Shown piece after piece: positions 39,620 to 52,662 of a stretch of DNA of 64,000 nt (the first letter of the stretch is position 1; each line of letters begins with the position of its first letter). The notes below the pieces were generated by a model, which had not been told where the DNA came from, did not search any database, and worked only from the letters and a program-made list of their open reading frames with translations. Source of the DNA: Rotaria macrura (Eukaryota; Rotifera; Eurotatoria; Philodinida; Philodinidae). The stretch is from the NCBI GenBank assembly GCA_900239685.1, contig OENT01000413.1, positions 1 to 64,000 on the forward strand, written 5' to 3'. The position numbers and the translations under genes are program-made.

Positions 39620-41131
39620 ATGTTTGGAGAGATCGATTATTCCTTGTCCAATTTTCATGGTTTGCCATTTCTAAACATACCTCGTATTTTACCTAGTGGA
39701 CCAGCTCTCGATACATATCAACAATATCCTTTGTCACAAAACTCATATTTACGTCATTATTCGATCGATTTTAATTTAAATATGTTACCTCTATTTATAA
39801 ACAACGATACGAAAGTTCTTAATACAAATGTTTCAACAAACATTTCCTTACATTCTCGAGAAAAAACATCGGTAGAGGATGAAGCTCCTGATCATCTTCT
39901 CTATCTTATTATTCCTCTTTACTCACTTGTTTTTGTTATTGGTACCATTGGCAATATTTTAGTTATATTAACTGTTGTAACAGTTAAACAAATGCGCAGT
40001 ACAACCAATGCACTTATTTTACATCTAGCAATTGCAAATTTATCATTTGTTCTTATGTGCATACCCCATACAATATATGTGTATGTTGTTCATTCATATT
40101 ATTTTCCACGACTTCTATGTAAATTAGCAAATACATTAATGTATTTGAGTGCATATGTTAGTATATATATTCTTGTTTTAATGTCCATCGATCGATTTCT
40201 CGGTGTTGTATATGCTGTTAAATCGACCAAATACCGAACTGAACATAATGCACATTTGGCAGTTGTTGTAGTTTGGTTACTTGGTATTATATTTGCTTCA
40301 CCTAATATGTAAGTTGACAGTAGAAAAAATATCATGTTGATATTTTCAGTTATATTTCATATGATTTAACTGACATGATTTCTTAATCGATTGAAATTCA
40401 TATTTTCTCATAATTACAGGATCTACTATGATGTATTGCTTGTTGAATCAACCGGTGATGTTTGGGTCTGTTTATTTCGTGGCGATAGCCCATTTCTAAC
40501 TGCGGCCAGACGTGTAACAGCTTATTGCTTTGCTCTATTGGGTTTAATTGTTCCATTAATTGTTATTGCCATTCTTTACGGTCTTATAATCAAAGTTCTA
40601 CGTCAAAATTCAAATGGAAAACAAGTTGCAAAAGGTAAAAAACGTGTAACAAAAATGGTTTCAGCTGTTATATCATCATTTGTTATATGTTGGACACCGA
40701 TGCAAATTTATTTACTATATACACATCACAATCAAGTTACAATATCATTCGCCATTATTTCTCAAAGTCTCGTTTATATATCGGCATGTCTTAATCCAAT
40801 ACTATATGCTTTTCTATCTGAACCATTTCGTAGAGCATTTCAACAGTTCTTAACATGTTCGAAATCAATGTCAACACATTTGTTTTCACATCGTGAAACT
40901 GATTCAACTATAATAGGTTTGAATTCAACTTATCGTGTTATACACAGTCAATCAATATCGAAAACTCCATCCATAATGTTAAACAGGGGTGTTAATGTTA
41001 AAATGAAAAAAACGTCTACTACAAGTCTTAATCACAAACGGAATGATTTAACTTCAGAAATAACAACAGCAACGGGAATATCTGAACCTGTTAAATATAA
41101 TCGATTATCTAATAGCAATACTGCGACTTAA
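39620..41131 (+). CDS. Class A GPCR, allatostatin-A/galanin receptor-like
   Basis: Exons 39620-40308 and 40420-41131 (111-bp intron, phase 2) encode about 466 residues. A 90-residue extracellular N-terminus with NxS/T sites (N62, N70, N74) precedes seven helices. Hallmarks: GN in TM1 (N112), Cys in LLCKLAN paired with Cys in VWVCLF of loop 2, the TM3 run AYVSIYILVLMSIDRF (D191-R192-F193), KKRVTKMV at the start of TM6, CWTP, and LNPILYAF in TM7. The TM3 region is most like invertebrate allatostatin-A and galanin receptors, so a neuropeptide ligand acting through G proteins at the plasma membrane is likely. Position 2.50, usually Asp, is Asn140 here (LAIANL). The tail is Ser/Thr-rich. ATG at 39620 was chosen; an acceptor-like TTTATACAG ends at 39589, so a 5' UTR exon or trans-splicing is likely. 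Confidence 0.93.
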
Positions 41132-41233
41132 AACTAATTGCAATACAACACTGAACATTTTTTGGCGGTGCTTTGTTCTTTGATTGTCTGTTTTCTATTT
41201 TTGCTCTTTCTTTTTTCGTTTATTTTTAATTCA

Positions 41234-41275
<42 letters not shown>

Positions 41276-44109
41276 GTAATAAAGATTAATCATATGTTGT
41301 TGAAAATTTCGATGTTTCGATGATCATACATTGAGAAAAGAAAATTGTTACTAGAATTTACAGTTAGAGTTTTACTTCAAAATTTATAAGTATGAATGGT
41401 ACACCCGTAAAAGAAACGTGCATCATAACATTTTAACAAATGTTTATCATACGAATACTCGTCATGATACAAAAAAAACTAGTTCCGCAGTTTCTCACGT
41501 GGAAATTCATCGCTCTTTCAAGAAAATCTTTTTTTCTAGAGACATTAGATCGAGTCATAGTAGTGTTATGATCTTTTCAAGGCATAAAAGCCTCAATCAT
41601 TCAAGCGAAAGTTGTCATAGACTCCAAATTCTCGGATGTTGTTTGCTATGATATATTGAAATCACTATCTAGACAAGATGATGGCAATCTTTTCTTTCGG
41701 TTTTCTGAGATACTATGCTTAATCGAGCTGAAAATTCTATTACCGGCAAGCAAAGCTATTTGGGGGGCAGTATCTTCCATGAATAATTTTCATTTTTAAT
41801 CTTTCTCATATAAATCAAAGAAGCCAACAAAGTTTTTCTCTTTTTTCGAAAACAAAGACAATTTACCTATTATAAATATTATTAATTAAGAATTTTACTA
41901 TCGACATGACCTATATTTAATATGTTATTTTCTCGTCATGTTTCAAGACAGAAGATAATTAACAAATTTCAAAATGTACACACTCTAGTTTCATAATATA
42001 CTGGACTATATAATGATGAAGAAAAAATAAAAATAAAAATCTTGCCTCTCAACAGAGACAAATATACATATTAGATTGAATCCTCCTTCATACTTTAAAA
42101 ATATGAAGTAGACAATACAATCCTATCAGTTATATACAGATGTACAACATGTGATTCAAGTTTGTTATTTAGTTCTAGCATGCTACTCTTTGACTTGGGT
42201 CTGATGAAAAAACGTATCTATATGAAAGCAATTTTTACTAATCGACCTCATATGAGCATCACACGATAAAAGTTTCAAGTCATCCTATAATAAAATTTGT
42301 TCCTAAACAATCTAAACATATGTGTACATCGGTATTTCTCATGATCTCGGACGATCAGATATTCCCTTGTATGAATCCTGAAAAAGCACCAAGTAATTTT
42401 TCAAGAATGCTTCCCAACACATGCTTGACATCTAATCAATTTTTCTATAGAGGCTAGGATTTTTTTTTTGAACCTTATAAGATCCACATCTAGTTAAATA
42501 GTATGTATATGATTGATAATTCACTTTTGAGTATCTCGTCAAAAATTCATAGTTAGACATTTTTCGGCAACCTTTATACATTCCAATGCAAATAATCGCT
42601 CATGCAACGTATAGATCTCTTGACAACCGGCAGCCTATGATGACAAACAACATAAAGATTCAATAGGCATTTTTATGTAGAAAACAAAATGTACAAAGAT
42701 GAAATATGGTTAGTCTTATACAGATCGTTCAGTAGTGGTAGAAGTGTTCAGATAATTGAAAACGATGCTTATATATATTTAATCTAAGTAGAATTCTGAA
42801 CACAATGTCGAGTTTATTTCACATCGAAATACAGTTTGTTTAGTGAATCTTCTCAGTAGATAAATGATAGCATGTTATCTATTATTAGATGCTACCAAAG
42901 AAATCGAGTCAAATCCTAATTATGATTGTTAATGAAGCGATGCCTCATAAAGTCTCAATGGTTTTGTTTTTTTTTAGTGATTTCTCAGCAAACCTTTTCG
43001 TCGTTTGATTGACAAGCTAAATTTCATATCATACAATGAGAGTGTGGTTCTCTATATTTAGAATATCAAATGTTTCTTACAAACATTGAGATTTGAATGG
43101 TTAATAATAATTATACAAGATATATTTCTATCTACTATTCGATTGGATTAACTTCTTAGTGCTTCTAAACATAGTATGAGATAATAATTAGAATTAAAAT
43201 TGATAAAAATATATTATAGTTCTGCACAGATTCTCACCATGAACGACACGAATATGTCAATTTTCCGTTTGAGAAAATATACTCTAAAAAAAAACTATAG
43301 TTCATCAGAAACGAAGCAAAGCGTTGAATTAATGTTAATTCCTATGCATGTGTCACATATGAACACATGATAATAGACAGAAAAAATTGCAAAATGTTCG
43401 ATGTTAATTGTTCATTGTAATATTTTGTTCTTGACATGAAATTAATTTTTAAGACAGAAACAAATCATAAGAACGACTTCTAGCAAAATAAGATAAGTAG
43501 AGATCAACGAGAAGCATATTTACAAATAAAATTAGAAAACAAAGAAATTTTCCAATGAATGAAGGATTACCTGATGCCTCTGTTTTAAAACCATTTTGTA
43601 ATTAATTAATATAGAAAATAATATGAACACGAGATTGTCTTATTTTTTTTATTCGACTGATTATTATTTTATTCTTAACTCATCAAAAGAGCATACGATG
43701 TACAAGAATCTTTATATTATTCAAAAACGATCTTTTGTTGAAATCATTGCTACGCTCCTCCTTCATGAATATCAAAAAGTATTTCATCAATTCTAAAATA
43801 ATAACGATAATTAACTGTTACATACATAGACAAAGATCTCTGATTGAATGAAGTTTAATATACTAATTTAACATTGAATTGAAAACAAGTTTTTCTAAGG
43901 TGAAATGATAAACGAATATGATAGAAAAATGACTGTATGAATATTAACTCGAAGTTTTTCTTCAACCATAGATACAAGTCGTTCTCAAATGAGAAATTTC
44001 ATTTTCTCGAAAGTCTCCATTTGTCTTCGGCTATAAAAAGATTTATAGAACAAATAGATTTAATGATTATCTTTTAAGAAGTATTTTATGATAAGGCATC
44101 TATTGAATA
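41132..44109. other. Intergenic with (CA)n(TA)n
   Basis: A compound (CA)n-(TA)n microsatellite at about 41233-41275 lies in the probable 3' UTR of the receptor gene, with AATAAA nearby at 41278-41283. The rest is AT-rich with no supported gene. Confidence 0.5.
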
Positions 44110-44111
44110 TA

Positions 44112-44894
44112 ACAAGTGATCGGGAAAGTTTTAGCACACAATATTTGTTCATTTTTTGACCCATTTAAAAATATTTCCCGACGAATCACAATCTATCCGT
44201 TAGAACCCGTATTGTGTGCTCTTTCCAGATATGGACTTTGAAATTCAGTGTCGATTTTTCTTTAAGATTTATGAAAGAATCTTTCAATTGTCTAAAAAAT
44301 TGATTTGGACAGAATTGTTTCCGCACATTTTTGGATTTTCATATTTGTAGCCCAAAACTAAAAGTTGGAAACTGTGTTATTATACCAGTTGGCAGAGCAG
44401 AGTCTACTCTACAATATTTAGTAGTTGAATCCGTTGTGCCTTTCGACAAAACTTATGAATTGTCGTGTTTCCTAAATCGTCATTTTTGAAAAATCGAATT
44501 TTTGCCAAAAACGCATTTTACTTGAAAAAGAGCTCGTGGAAAAATGCGTATAGCTTTCATTGAGTAAAAGCTACTCTTTAATTCACTATTACATTTTGTC
44601 AAGAATTGTTTCCTCTACAGAGCAACCATATCCGACAATTCTTCGCATCTTCAAGAAGGAATTTATAAGGGCCAGCAAAACTTATGTGTTTGCCATACAA
44701 ACTAACTTTTTAGACCATTAAAAGATTATTTCATAAATGTCAAACAAAAAGTGACACAATATTTCTAAATCCATATTCGGAAAGAGTACACAATTCTTAG
44801 TCTGATGCATAAATTTTGACTCATCGGAAATATATATTTTCAAGTGAGGCAAAAATTAACAAACATATTGTGCAAAAACTATCCGAACGCCCGT
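44112..44894. mobile_element. Tc1/mariner-type MITE, TA-flanked (783 bp)
   Basis: The element is bordered by TA at 44110-44111 and 44895-44896. The two ends, read inward, align over about 250 bp: both carry a TCGG block, AGTTTT(A/T)GCAC, CACAATAT/ACAATAT and, further in, a TTGTGT block before CTCTTTCC. TA target sites with long mismatched arms point to the Tc1/mariner superfamily. The central portion has no transposase frame. Arm divergence suggests an old copy. Confidence 0.8.
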
Positions 44895-44896
44895 TA

Positions 44897-47800
44897 ATAT
44901 TCAAAATTTTCTTTACAATTAAAGATTAAATTGAGCAATAAATGAACAAAAACTATATAACTAGCATGATCATGAATGCGTAACTGACAAATTTCCCAAG
45001 TGACTTTCTAAAATAATAATCATTAGTAAATAACCATTACATGACAATTAATTGACATTTTTCATGTAATCAACTTATTATTTGAGTCAGTCAAACCTAC
45101 TATGTAGCAGTTTTTCTTTTTGTTTGTCTTCCATCAAAAACATTTTCATGATCAATATTGTATTCTTCTAAACTCAGATAATTAATCTTACCAGAAAAGA
45201 TATCATGCAATCCTTAAAAAAATTTGACATTGGTAGTCAAAGTTCATATGCATATAAATTCAATTAGAGATCATTTCTTAGCTAAACATGGATTCATTTT
45301 CTGTCAATGGGGCTCGGAGTTTTTCCAAAAAAAAGATCGTTATTCTAATTCTTTTGTCTTTCATTCAAAGAGATATGAACCGCACAATATTCTTGTTTAG
45401 ATAGTCTTTTAGAGCAATGTGTTACAGTCAACATATATTATGTGACAAATGTTCGAATTCGATCGACTTGTCTGATTAAGAATAACATCAAAGCAAAAAG
45501 CACTCGATCAATGTGCCACTGGGATACGGCTAGATTGTATCGTTCGTTCGTTCGTTCGAATTCGTCCGAGAAAAAAACAACAACTCTTATAAGAAAATAC
45601 CGCTTCACTATTTTGTTATTGATCAATCATGATGCATTAGTGTATAATTAAAAACAGTAAGTTAAATTTTTATTAGAAGACAATGAAAAAAAAAAAGAAT
45701 GCAGAAAACCGAATTCATTCGTTGTCAATGATGATATTGAGAATCGTAGAAACGTCTTATTCATTCTATCGAAGAACATCAATCAAACGGCAGCTTTCAT
45801 GAAAATAATTCTCAGATGATTTCAAATTGAATAGAAGCATGACAATAAAATATGAACTATTTCATGTTTTTCTCTGAGAATATGAAATCATTTTTTTAGT
45901 CAATTAGCTAAAGAAGATAGGAAGAAAAAAGAAGACATTTTTTTTGATCATGTATGATTATCTTCTCACTACTATGACTAATATTATCGTTCGGAAAAGA
46001 AAAAGCAGAAGTCGAACTAATGAAATAAACTTAAATGTATTCTCATTCGTCGTTATTTGAAGTAGACGTCTGAAAAAAGAACATATCTCATTAATCATTT
46101 CATCTGTTTGTCTTCATAACACTTTATCTTTCATTGTCTACAGAATATTAAACCGGTTGATCATCAAATCTTGTAATCTGTTGAAAATGACCTTTTGCTG
46201 GTGTTAAGCATATATCTCTAGTGAATATACATGAATGAAATCGATCCTCTCACGTCTATGACATATTATTCAAATTGAACTTCATTTAAATTTCTATTCT
46301 CAATGGCATAGATACATTTCAATTAGATACATATGAATATAAATTTGAAACTATGACCTTTTTTAGTATTTTATGAAGCGATAGCGGTAGCATTTATTTT
46401 TATTAGTCCAAATCTCAATGTCGCCGCCGATAATCGCTTAAGGGAAACAATATTGTTATTATTACTATTCTAGTGCAATCAACAAAACACATGTAGAGGT
46501 GAAAGTAAGCTATTGTCTTCAATCGTTGAAATATACTTCAGTATTGAAAGGTGCCGAAAGTGGTCGCCGCCGACATCATCATCGTCGTCATCATCGGAAA
46601 ATGAACAAAAAGAAAACAGCGAACAAGCGAATGCTTTTGGTCGAGGACGTGTGCCCTTCGATTGCAACTAACACCACCCACAAGTTTATATGTGTTTGAT
46701 GTATGATGTCGTCCTTTTTTCTTTTTCTTACTAATGATCACTGTCGTTCAAACATCTGTTTCATTGGTGAGCATTTCTTCGTCGTTATTATTGCATAAAA
46801 TTAGTGACAAGAAGCAGATGTGTTTAGACACAAAAGAAAACCTGTAGAGGCGGAGTAATCTCACATGTGCTTCAATTGAAAACAAAAATTGGCGTTTCGT
46901 ATCCTGAACTACGATATAGTATCCGTTTTCTTCTTTTGTATGTGTTGTGTTCTATTCATGGACTCATTCGTATTACTATCGTGCCGTGATAATTGTAATG
47001 TTCATAACTATCTAATCAAATATCCATCGTCTATTGTTGTTTGTCTTTTATTTATTAGAAATTCTATTATATGAGAAAGTTTTTCTTGTTTTTTTTTCTT
47101 GCCAGTAAGGAAAAATAGAAAAAAAAATATGGAATAGATCTGTCAATCATCTACAATATGCATGCTGTATATATGATTGGCAAAGATTGTGAGATAAGAA
47201 TGTATAGAAACCTTGAGATAAAACAAGCGCTTAATTGTGAATCTGCTCTCATTCTAGCTGAACTAGAATTGATGAACATTCACAGATGTGTGTGTGTGTG
47301 TGTGTGTGTATGTGAGCTTGCGCGTGTGTACATCATGAACCGAAGAGATAGAAATAACAAACTAGGCATGAGTGTACGCATGTCATCACCAACAACACAT
47401 GATTAAGAAAACGAATTAATTCTGCCATCCATATGTATATATGACCGTAAGTCAGAAAAAAAATGGAAAGATTTGTAAATCTTTCTCTCGTCAATTTCTA
47501 TCTCATTGAACACGAAGAGAGTGAGTGAAAAACAACGTTAATGGATATCAATAAATGACTCTCCAACTAGCAACTCTAGTGTGTTCACATATACTCTTGA
47601 ATCCTTACAATAAGTATGTAAGACACTTAAACACACATCTTAATCTTAATGCTATCGCTTAGAAAAATAACGCATATTCTTCTGTATATAATAATGTTTA
47701 TAGTTATCACCAAATAGGAAATAATTTGTCAATGAAGATTAACAAATTCAGGAAAGAATGTGACATACAAACGTAAAGTAACACGTAGGTCGTTATCATT

Positions 47801-49604
47801 TAATAGTATCTCTTACACCTTGATACAATTGTTTTATTTTATATTCAGACAGTCATTTCGACACTTTCACTGTTTTCTATGACTCCATCGTCTTTATATT
47901 TATTCAATTGATTCTCATGACTAACTTATATACAGTTTTGTCACTTAGCTATGTCTCGATCACCATCACCATTTGTTTAATCTTGTCTAAGACTTCTTTT
48001 TGAATATACACACATACACGTATATACATGTACTCTCATAACAATTAGCAGCTCTTGTTGATTGTTATGAGTATGGGACGCTTCGGTTTTATTTTATTTT
48101 TTTGTCAAACGATAATAGAAGAACAATTGAAAAATAAATTTGTCATTGTCTGGCTAGAATTGAAAGAGGAAGAAAATCATCGGAGCACCATATCACAAGG
48201 GAATTTCTTTCTCTCTCTCTCTCTCCATCTATGTATACATATAAATATATACATTCGATTAGCACAAATGAGTTACATGAACAATTTTTCTCTTCTTCAT
48301 GGGAAATCTCACGTCGTAATGATGTGCTGAATATAAATACAGTTTCTCTTTAAATGATTGAATAGGCAATATTATCATCGTTTGTCTCTGATAATCATTG
48401 AAAATCCATTTAGCGCCTGTCTGTATAAATCATCCATTTTGTCTCATTTTTTGTTTCTCGTTACACATGAATTCTCCTTTTGCTCTGGTTCTAGATGATG
48501 ACTTTTTCAATTAGTATCGCTATCGACATATATTCGAATACCATTACGACTACTGACGGTTGTTTTAAAGAGCAAACTCGAAAGAGAAGGTTAATTGTAA
48601 GGCGATGAGGAATGACACTCTCTTATTTCTACATACAATCAACGAAGGATTAGTGATTCTCTTCTCTCTTATTGTTCATTCGCTCTGCATCAATGAGAGT
48701 TTCTCTTCTCTCTCTCTCTCATTCCTTGTGTCCCTCATTCGCTCTTCTTGCCTTTTTTTCTATCGTTCGTTTATTCGTCATTTTGTAACTCTTTGCCTTG
48801 TGATACCCCATGCTAAGCTGCAAGCAACTTTGACCTTCATTCGTTCATATGTGCGAGTAAATACGAAGTGAAAAGGTAGGCAAAAATCTTCAATTAACTT
48901 TTGTTAATAGAAAATTGAATACCATAGATCAATCATTCAGGTAAAATAAAGAAAACAATACGAGATGTTTCTTTGCTATATAAGTCATCTAAGTCTATAG
49001 TAGAAAAAAAATGAAGGCGGCTTGCTTCCTTTTGTTTTCTGGACAAGTAGAATACAGAAAGGTGTTGATGTTTTGACTTGACAAGGCAATTTTTCATTAT
49101 TATATTCTTTCTCATTTGTCTTATGTCTGTTCCATGTTTTGATATAACTATCTTTATGTTTGTGTTGAGTGAGAAGAACATTTGAATTTTATCTTTTGTT
49201 TCATCCCATCTTCTGTTGAAGACAGTTCATATTCGTGCGAGCAACTATGTCTACTTTTAAGAAAAGTAACATATTCCAGAGCATATTGAATCCATTTGTT
49301 TATTTAAAAGAATAGTAGACAATTCATTTTTTTTTCTCATTCTATCTCACGAAGAAATATTTATTCTATCAGTCATCGAAAATTAGGAGGAGTAAATCTC
49401 GAAAAAATAATTATCAATTATTCAAACTTAAGTTAAGCGGATATTAGTTTTGTCTAAGCTTTGTTTACTATATATGAATGTATGTATGTACAAAACGTGA
49501 TACATTCAGCATTAGTCTGTTTAGCCGCTCTCAAATATAACAATAACTATAGAGGTTCATATCTATCTTGAATGTTATTGTTAAGATTTTGTTCATTGTA
49601 GATA
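44897..49604. other. Intergenic with simple repeats
   Basis: (CGTT)n at about 45540-45557, a CAT/CGT triplet tract at about 46574-46600, (GT)n at 47287-47309, (CT)n at 48211-48225. Frames over these tracts (46479-46741, 47158-47406) are repeat artefacts. No gene is supported. It includes the 5' flank of the LRR gene. Confidence 0.5.
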
Positions 49605-52600
49605 ATGTATTTAAAATTTCTATTGATTACATTTATTGTTCATTCATCATGTTTAAATCTTCTTGATATATGTCAATCAGGCATTCGAGATGATGGTATA
49701 AATTATGTACATTGTGCAAGAAAATCTTTAACTGAAATTCCACGCTTTACATCGAATCGTTTATTTAATTTAGCATTCGATGAACTTATACTATCGGACA
49801 ATTCTATAACACATATACATTCAAATATATTTCATGGTTTACGTATAAAACGTCTTATAATGTCCGGCAATCATTTAAAATCGATTGATGAAAATGCATT
49901 TCGTGAATTGGAAAATTATCTTGAAGAACTAATATTAGAATTCGATTCTACTGTTGTTGATAGAATACCACAAGCCGTACAAACAAATTTAGTTAATATT
50001 AAAAGTTTAACATTAATTGGTTTAAACTTACGTATATTACCCTCACATGTATTTAATCAGATGAAAAAATTAGAAAGTTTAACATTAAAATCTTGTAATA
50101 TACAACTTATTGAAACGAATGCATTTCATACAATTGAGAAAAATTTACGTTATTTATATCTTGATTATAATAAACTTGATGAGAAAATTTTTTATGAAAT
50201 TCAACGTTTAAGTCTACTAGAAAAATTATCTTTATCACATAATCATATTCAAGAATTTGATTTTAAATTATTAAATTCTAATATACAACATTTAGATTTA
50301 TCATATAACTATTTGAAAAAATTACTATTAATTAATATGAATAATTTACATGTATTACATTTACAAAATAATCTATTGACATCGGAACATATTCATGGAT
50401 CTATATCGTCTCAATTAACAGAATTGATACTTGATTTTAATTCAATCAATATATTGAATAAGAATTTTATTACCGAGAATAATTCATTAGAAATACTATC
50501 ATTACAGAGTAATGAATTTTTATTAAAAAATCCCAATATTTTTCAATATTTGAATAAAGTTAAAAAATTAAATTTAGCAAGAAATAATATACAAGTTATA
50601 CCGAACGGTAAATATTTTTTTAAAAATTTATTCATATGTATAAACTGTTTCAACATATCAGTGTGTTATCTAACTAAACAATAATTATATGCAGTTAAGA
50701 TTGAATAATACAAATAGACATCATGCTATTCATGTTTCATTAGTTATCAGAGGCAGAAATCAGTAATGCATATCGCATAATTGGTATGATATCATAGCCA
50801 GATATTATACGCTTCTGGTTTTCTTGTTTTTTTTCTCTCTTATTTTTGCTAAATTTTATTCTATCATGTATGATGGTTCAGAGTTCATTGCAATACAAGA
50901 AAGAAGAAACAGCACAATCGAACTATTGACTTCAATTATTTACTTTATTGACTAAAACTAATCATGATTTTGTGTTTATGAACGCCTTGCTGTAGACATA
51001 TACTGAAACAATTGAAAGATAAATTAACAAATAGGAGTCATGTTATTGAATTTATTTCGACAAGGAGAATTTGATTTGTTGATAAAGAATTTAGTTCTTT
51101 GAACTGTTGTGTTCATCAACTTCTGTCGATGATAGAATAATATATTTTTCACGAGAATAAAAAAATAGCTTTATCTGTCAATCAGACCTAAAAATAAAAT
51201 ACTAAACATAAAAATATACACTACAACTATTTTGCGTATGTAAAAACAAGTAAAGTATTTATTTTATCGATTCAGTTTTTTTTGAAAATAGATATGTTCT
51301 TTTGTTGTGATCATTAGTGGTTTTATTTTTGCCTAAAACCTGTTCAATATTTTCTTAAACATTTTATTATCATAGGTTTATTCAATTTTACTCGTTCATT
51401 GGAAGATGTGAATATGGATCGTAATCCATTACTTCCATTATCTACGGAAACATTTGCTGGTCTAGAATCTTCTTTACGCAATATAAGTTGTCAATCTTGT
51501 TCACTAACATCTGAATCTTTAATTGCATTTTCACGTTTGAAAAATCTCGAACGCTTAAAACTTCAATCAAACCTATTAACAAAAATTTCTCCGGAACATC
51601 TCTTTTCTTCGATGTCAAAATTACTTGTCATTGATTTACAACGGAATCAATTGACAAAAATCTCATCACAATATCCTTCGTCGTTACGTGAATTAGTCTT
51701 GGGTCATAATCGTTTAACTATTTTACCATTCAATAATCAAACATTTCAAAAACTACCACAACTTGTTACACTCGATCTTAGTTCAAATCCTCTTCGATGT
51801 GATTGTCATATTAAATCATTGTACTATTGGTTATTGACACATTTTCAATCTGAACTTGTGCCGTATGTACAATGGATATGTTCGACACCGGAACATCTTT
51901 CTGGAAAACAGTTAGGTTCTTTGCCAGAACAGCAACTGATATGTCAAGAGACACAGTAAATAAAAACATCTACAGCAACATCGACGGGAAACTTATATCT
52001 TCTATTTTTATGTAACTTTTTCTTTTAGAATATCATCATTTGGTGTATGGCTAAAAGATTCTGACACAGCTATACTTGAATGGTCAGTGATTTCCTCGTC
52101 GTTGCCTTTAACACTAGTTGTTCATGAAAATAATAATCAATTGCCAACAATTCATTTAAATAAAACGCAAAATTTCTATCTTATTGAAAATTTAAAACCA
52201 TCGTCAAATTATTCATTATGTCTGCAAACGAATGAACAAATTTTTTGTCGAAACATAACAACAATAAATAGTCAACAATCTATTTCTTTATCTTCATCAC
52301 CATCAACGTCAGCGTTGACGATCAATATTGAATACTTAATTATTGGTATCACAATAGGTATTCTTATTATTTTATTTATTCTTTTCATTCTAATATTATG
52401 TTTAATGAAACAACGTAAACAATATTCTCATTCATTGAAATCAGCCACCATTGAATCCTACTACCAAACGTCTGGTTCCGATACAACACAAATCGCGAAT
52501 TGTAATAATTCGATTGAAGAACATTCAATAAAAAGTATGAATCATCATGCTTCACCGCCGATACTATGTTATTGTCAAGTACCATCACATTATTGTCAAG

Positions 52601-52662
52601 AACAACCATCATACCATGTGTACCATGAGATTCCACTCTATAAACCTCCTGTTATTATTTAA
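49605..52662 (+). CDS. LRR-fibronectin III-like transmembrane receptor
   Basis: Exons 49605-50607, 51376-51955 and 52029-52662 (introns 768 and 73 bp, phases 1 and 2) encode about 738 residues. A signal peptide (MYLKFLLITFIVHSSC) leads into a short Cys-containing cap and a long series of leucine-rich repeats (for example LSLSHNHIQEF, LDLSYNYLKKL, LNLARNNIQVIP). An LRRCT cap follows (NPLRCDC..WL...C...C, about 465-527). The membrane-proximal segment (about 530-610) contains an LKPSSNYSLCLQT strand typical of fibronectin III. One membrane helix lies at about 630-655, then an 80-residue tail with Tyr and Pro motifs ending PPVII. The architecture matches LRR adhesion and guidance receptors; the specific orthologue is unclear. 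TTGTAG immediately before the ATG suggests a trans-splice or 5' intron site. Confidence 0.9.

Noticed and set aside
46479-46741. Overlapping frames rich in His/Arg, Asp or Met/Thr
   Set aside because: Produced by a CAT/CGT triplet tract; all three readings are low complexity.
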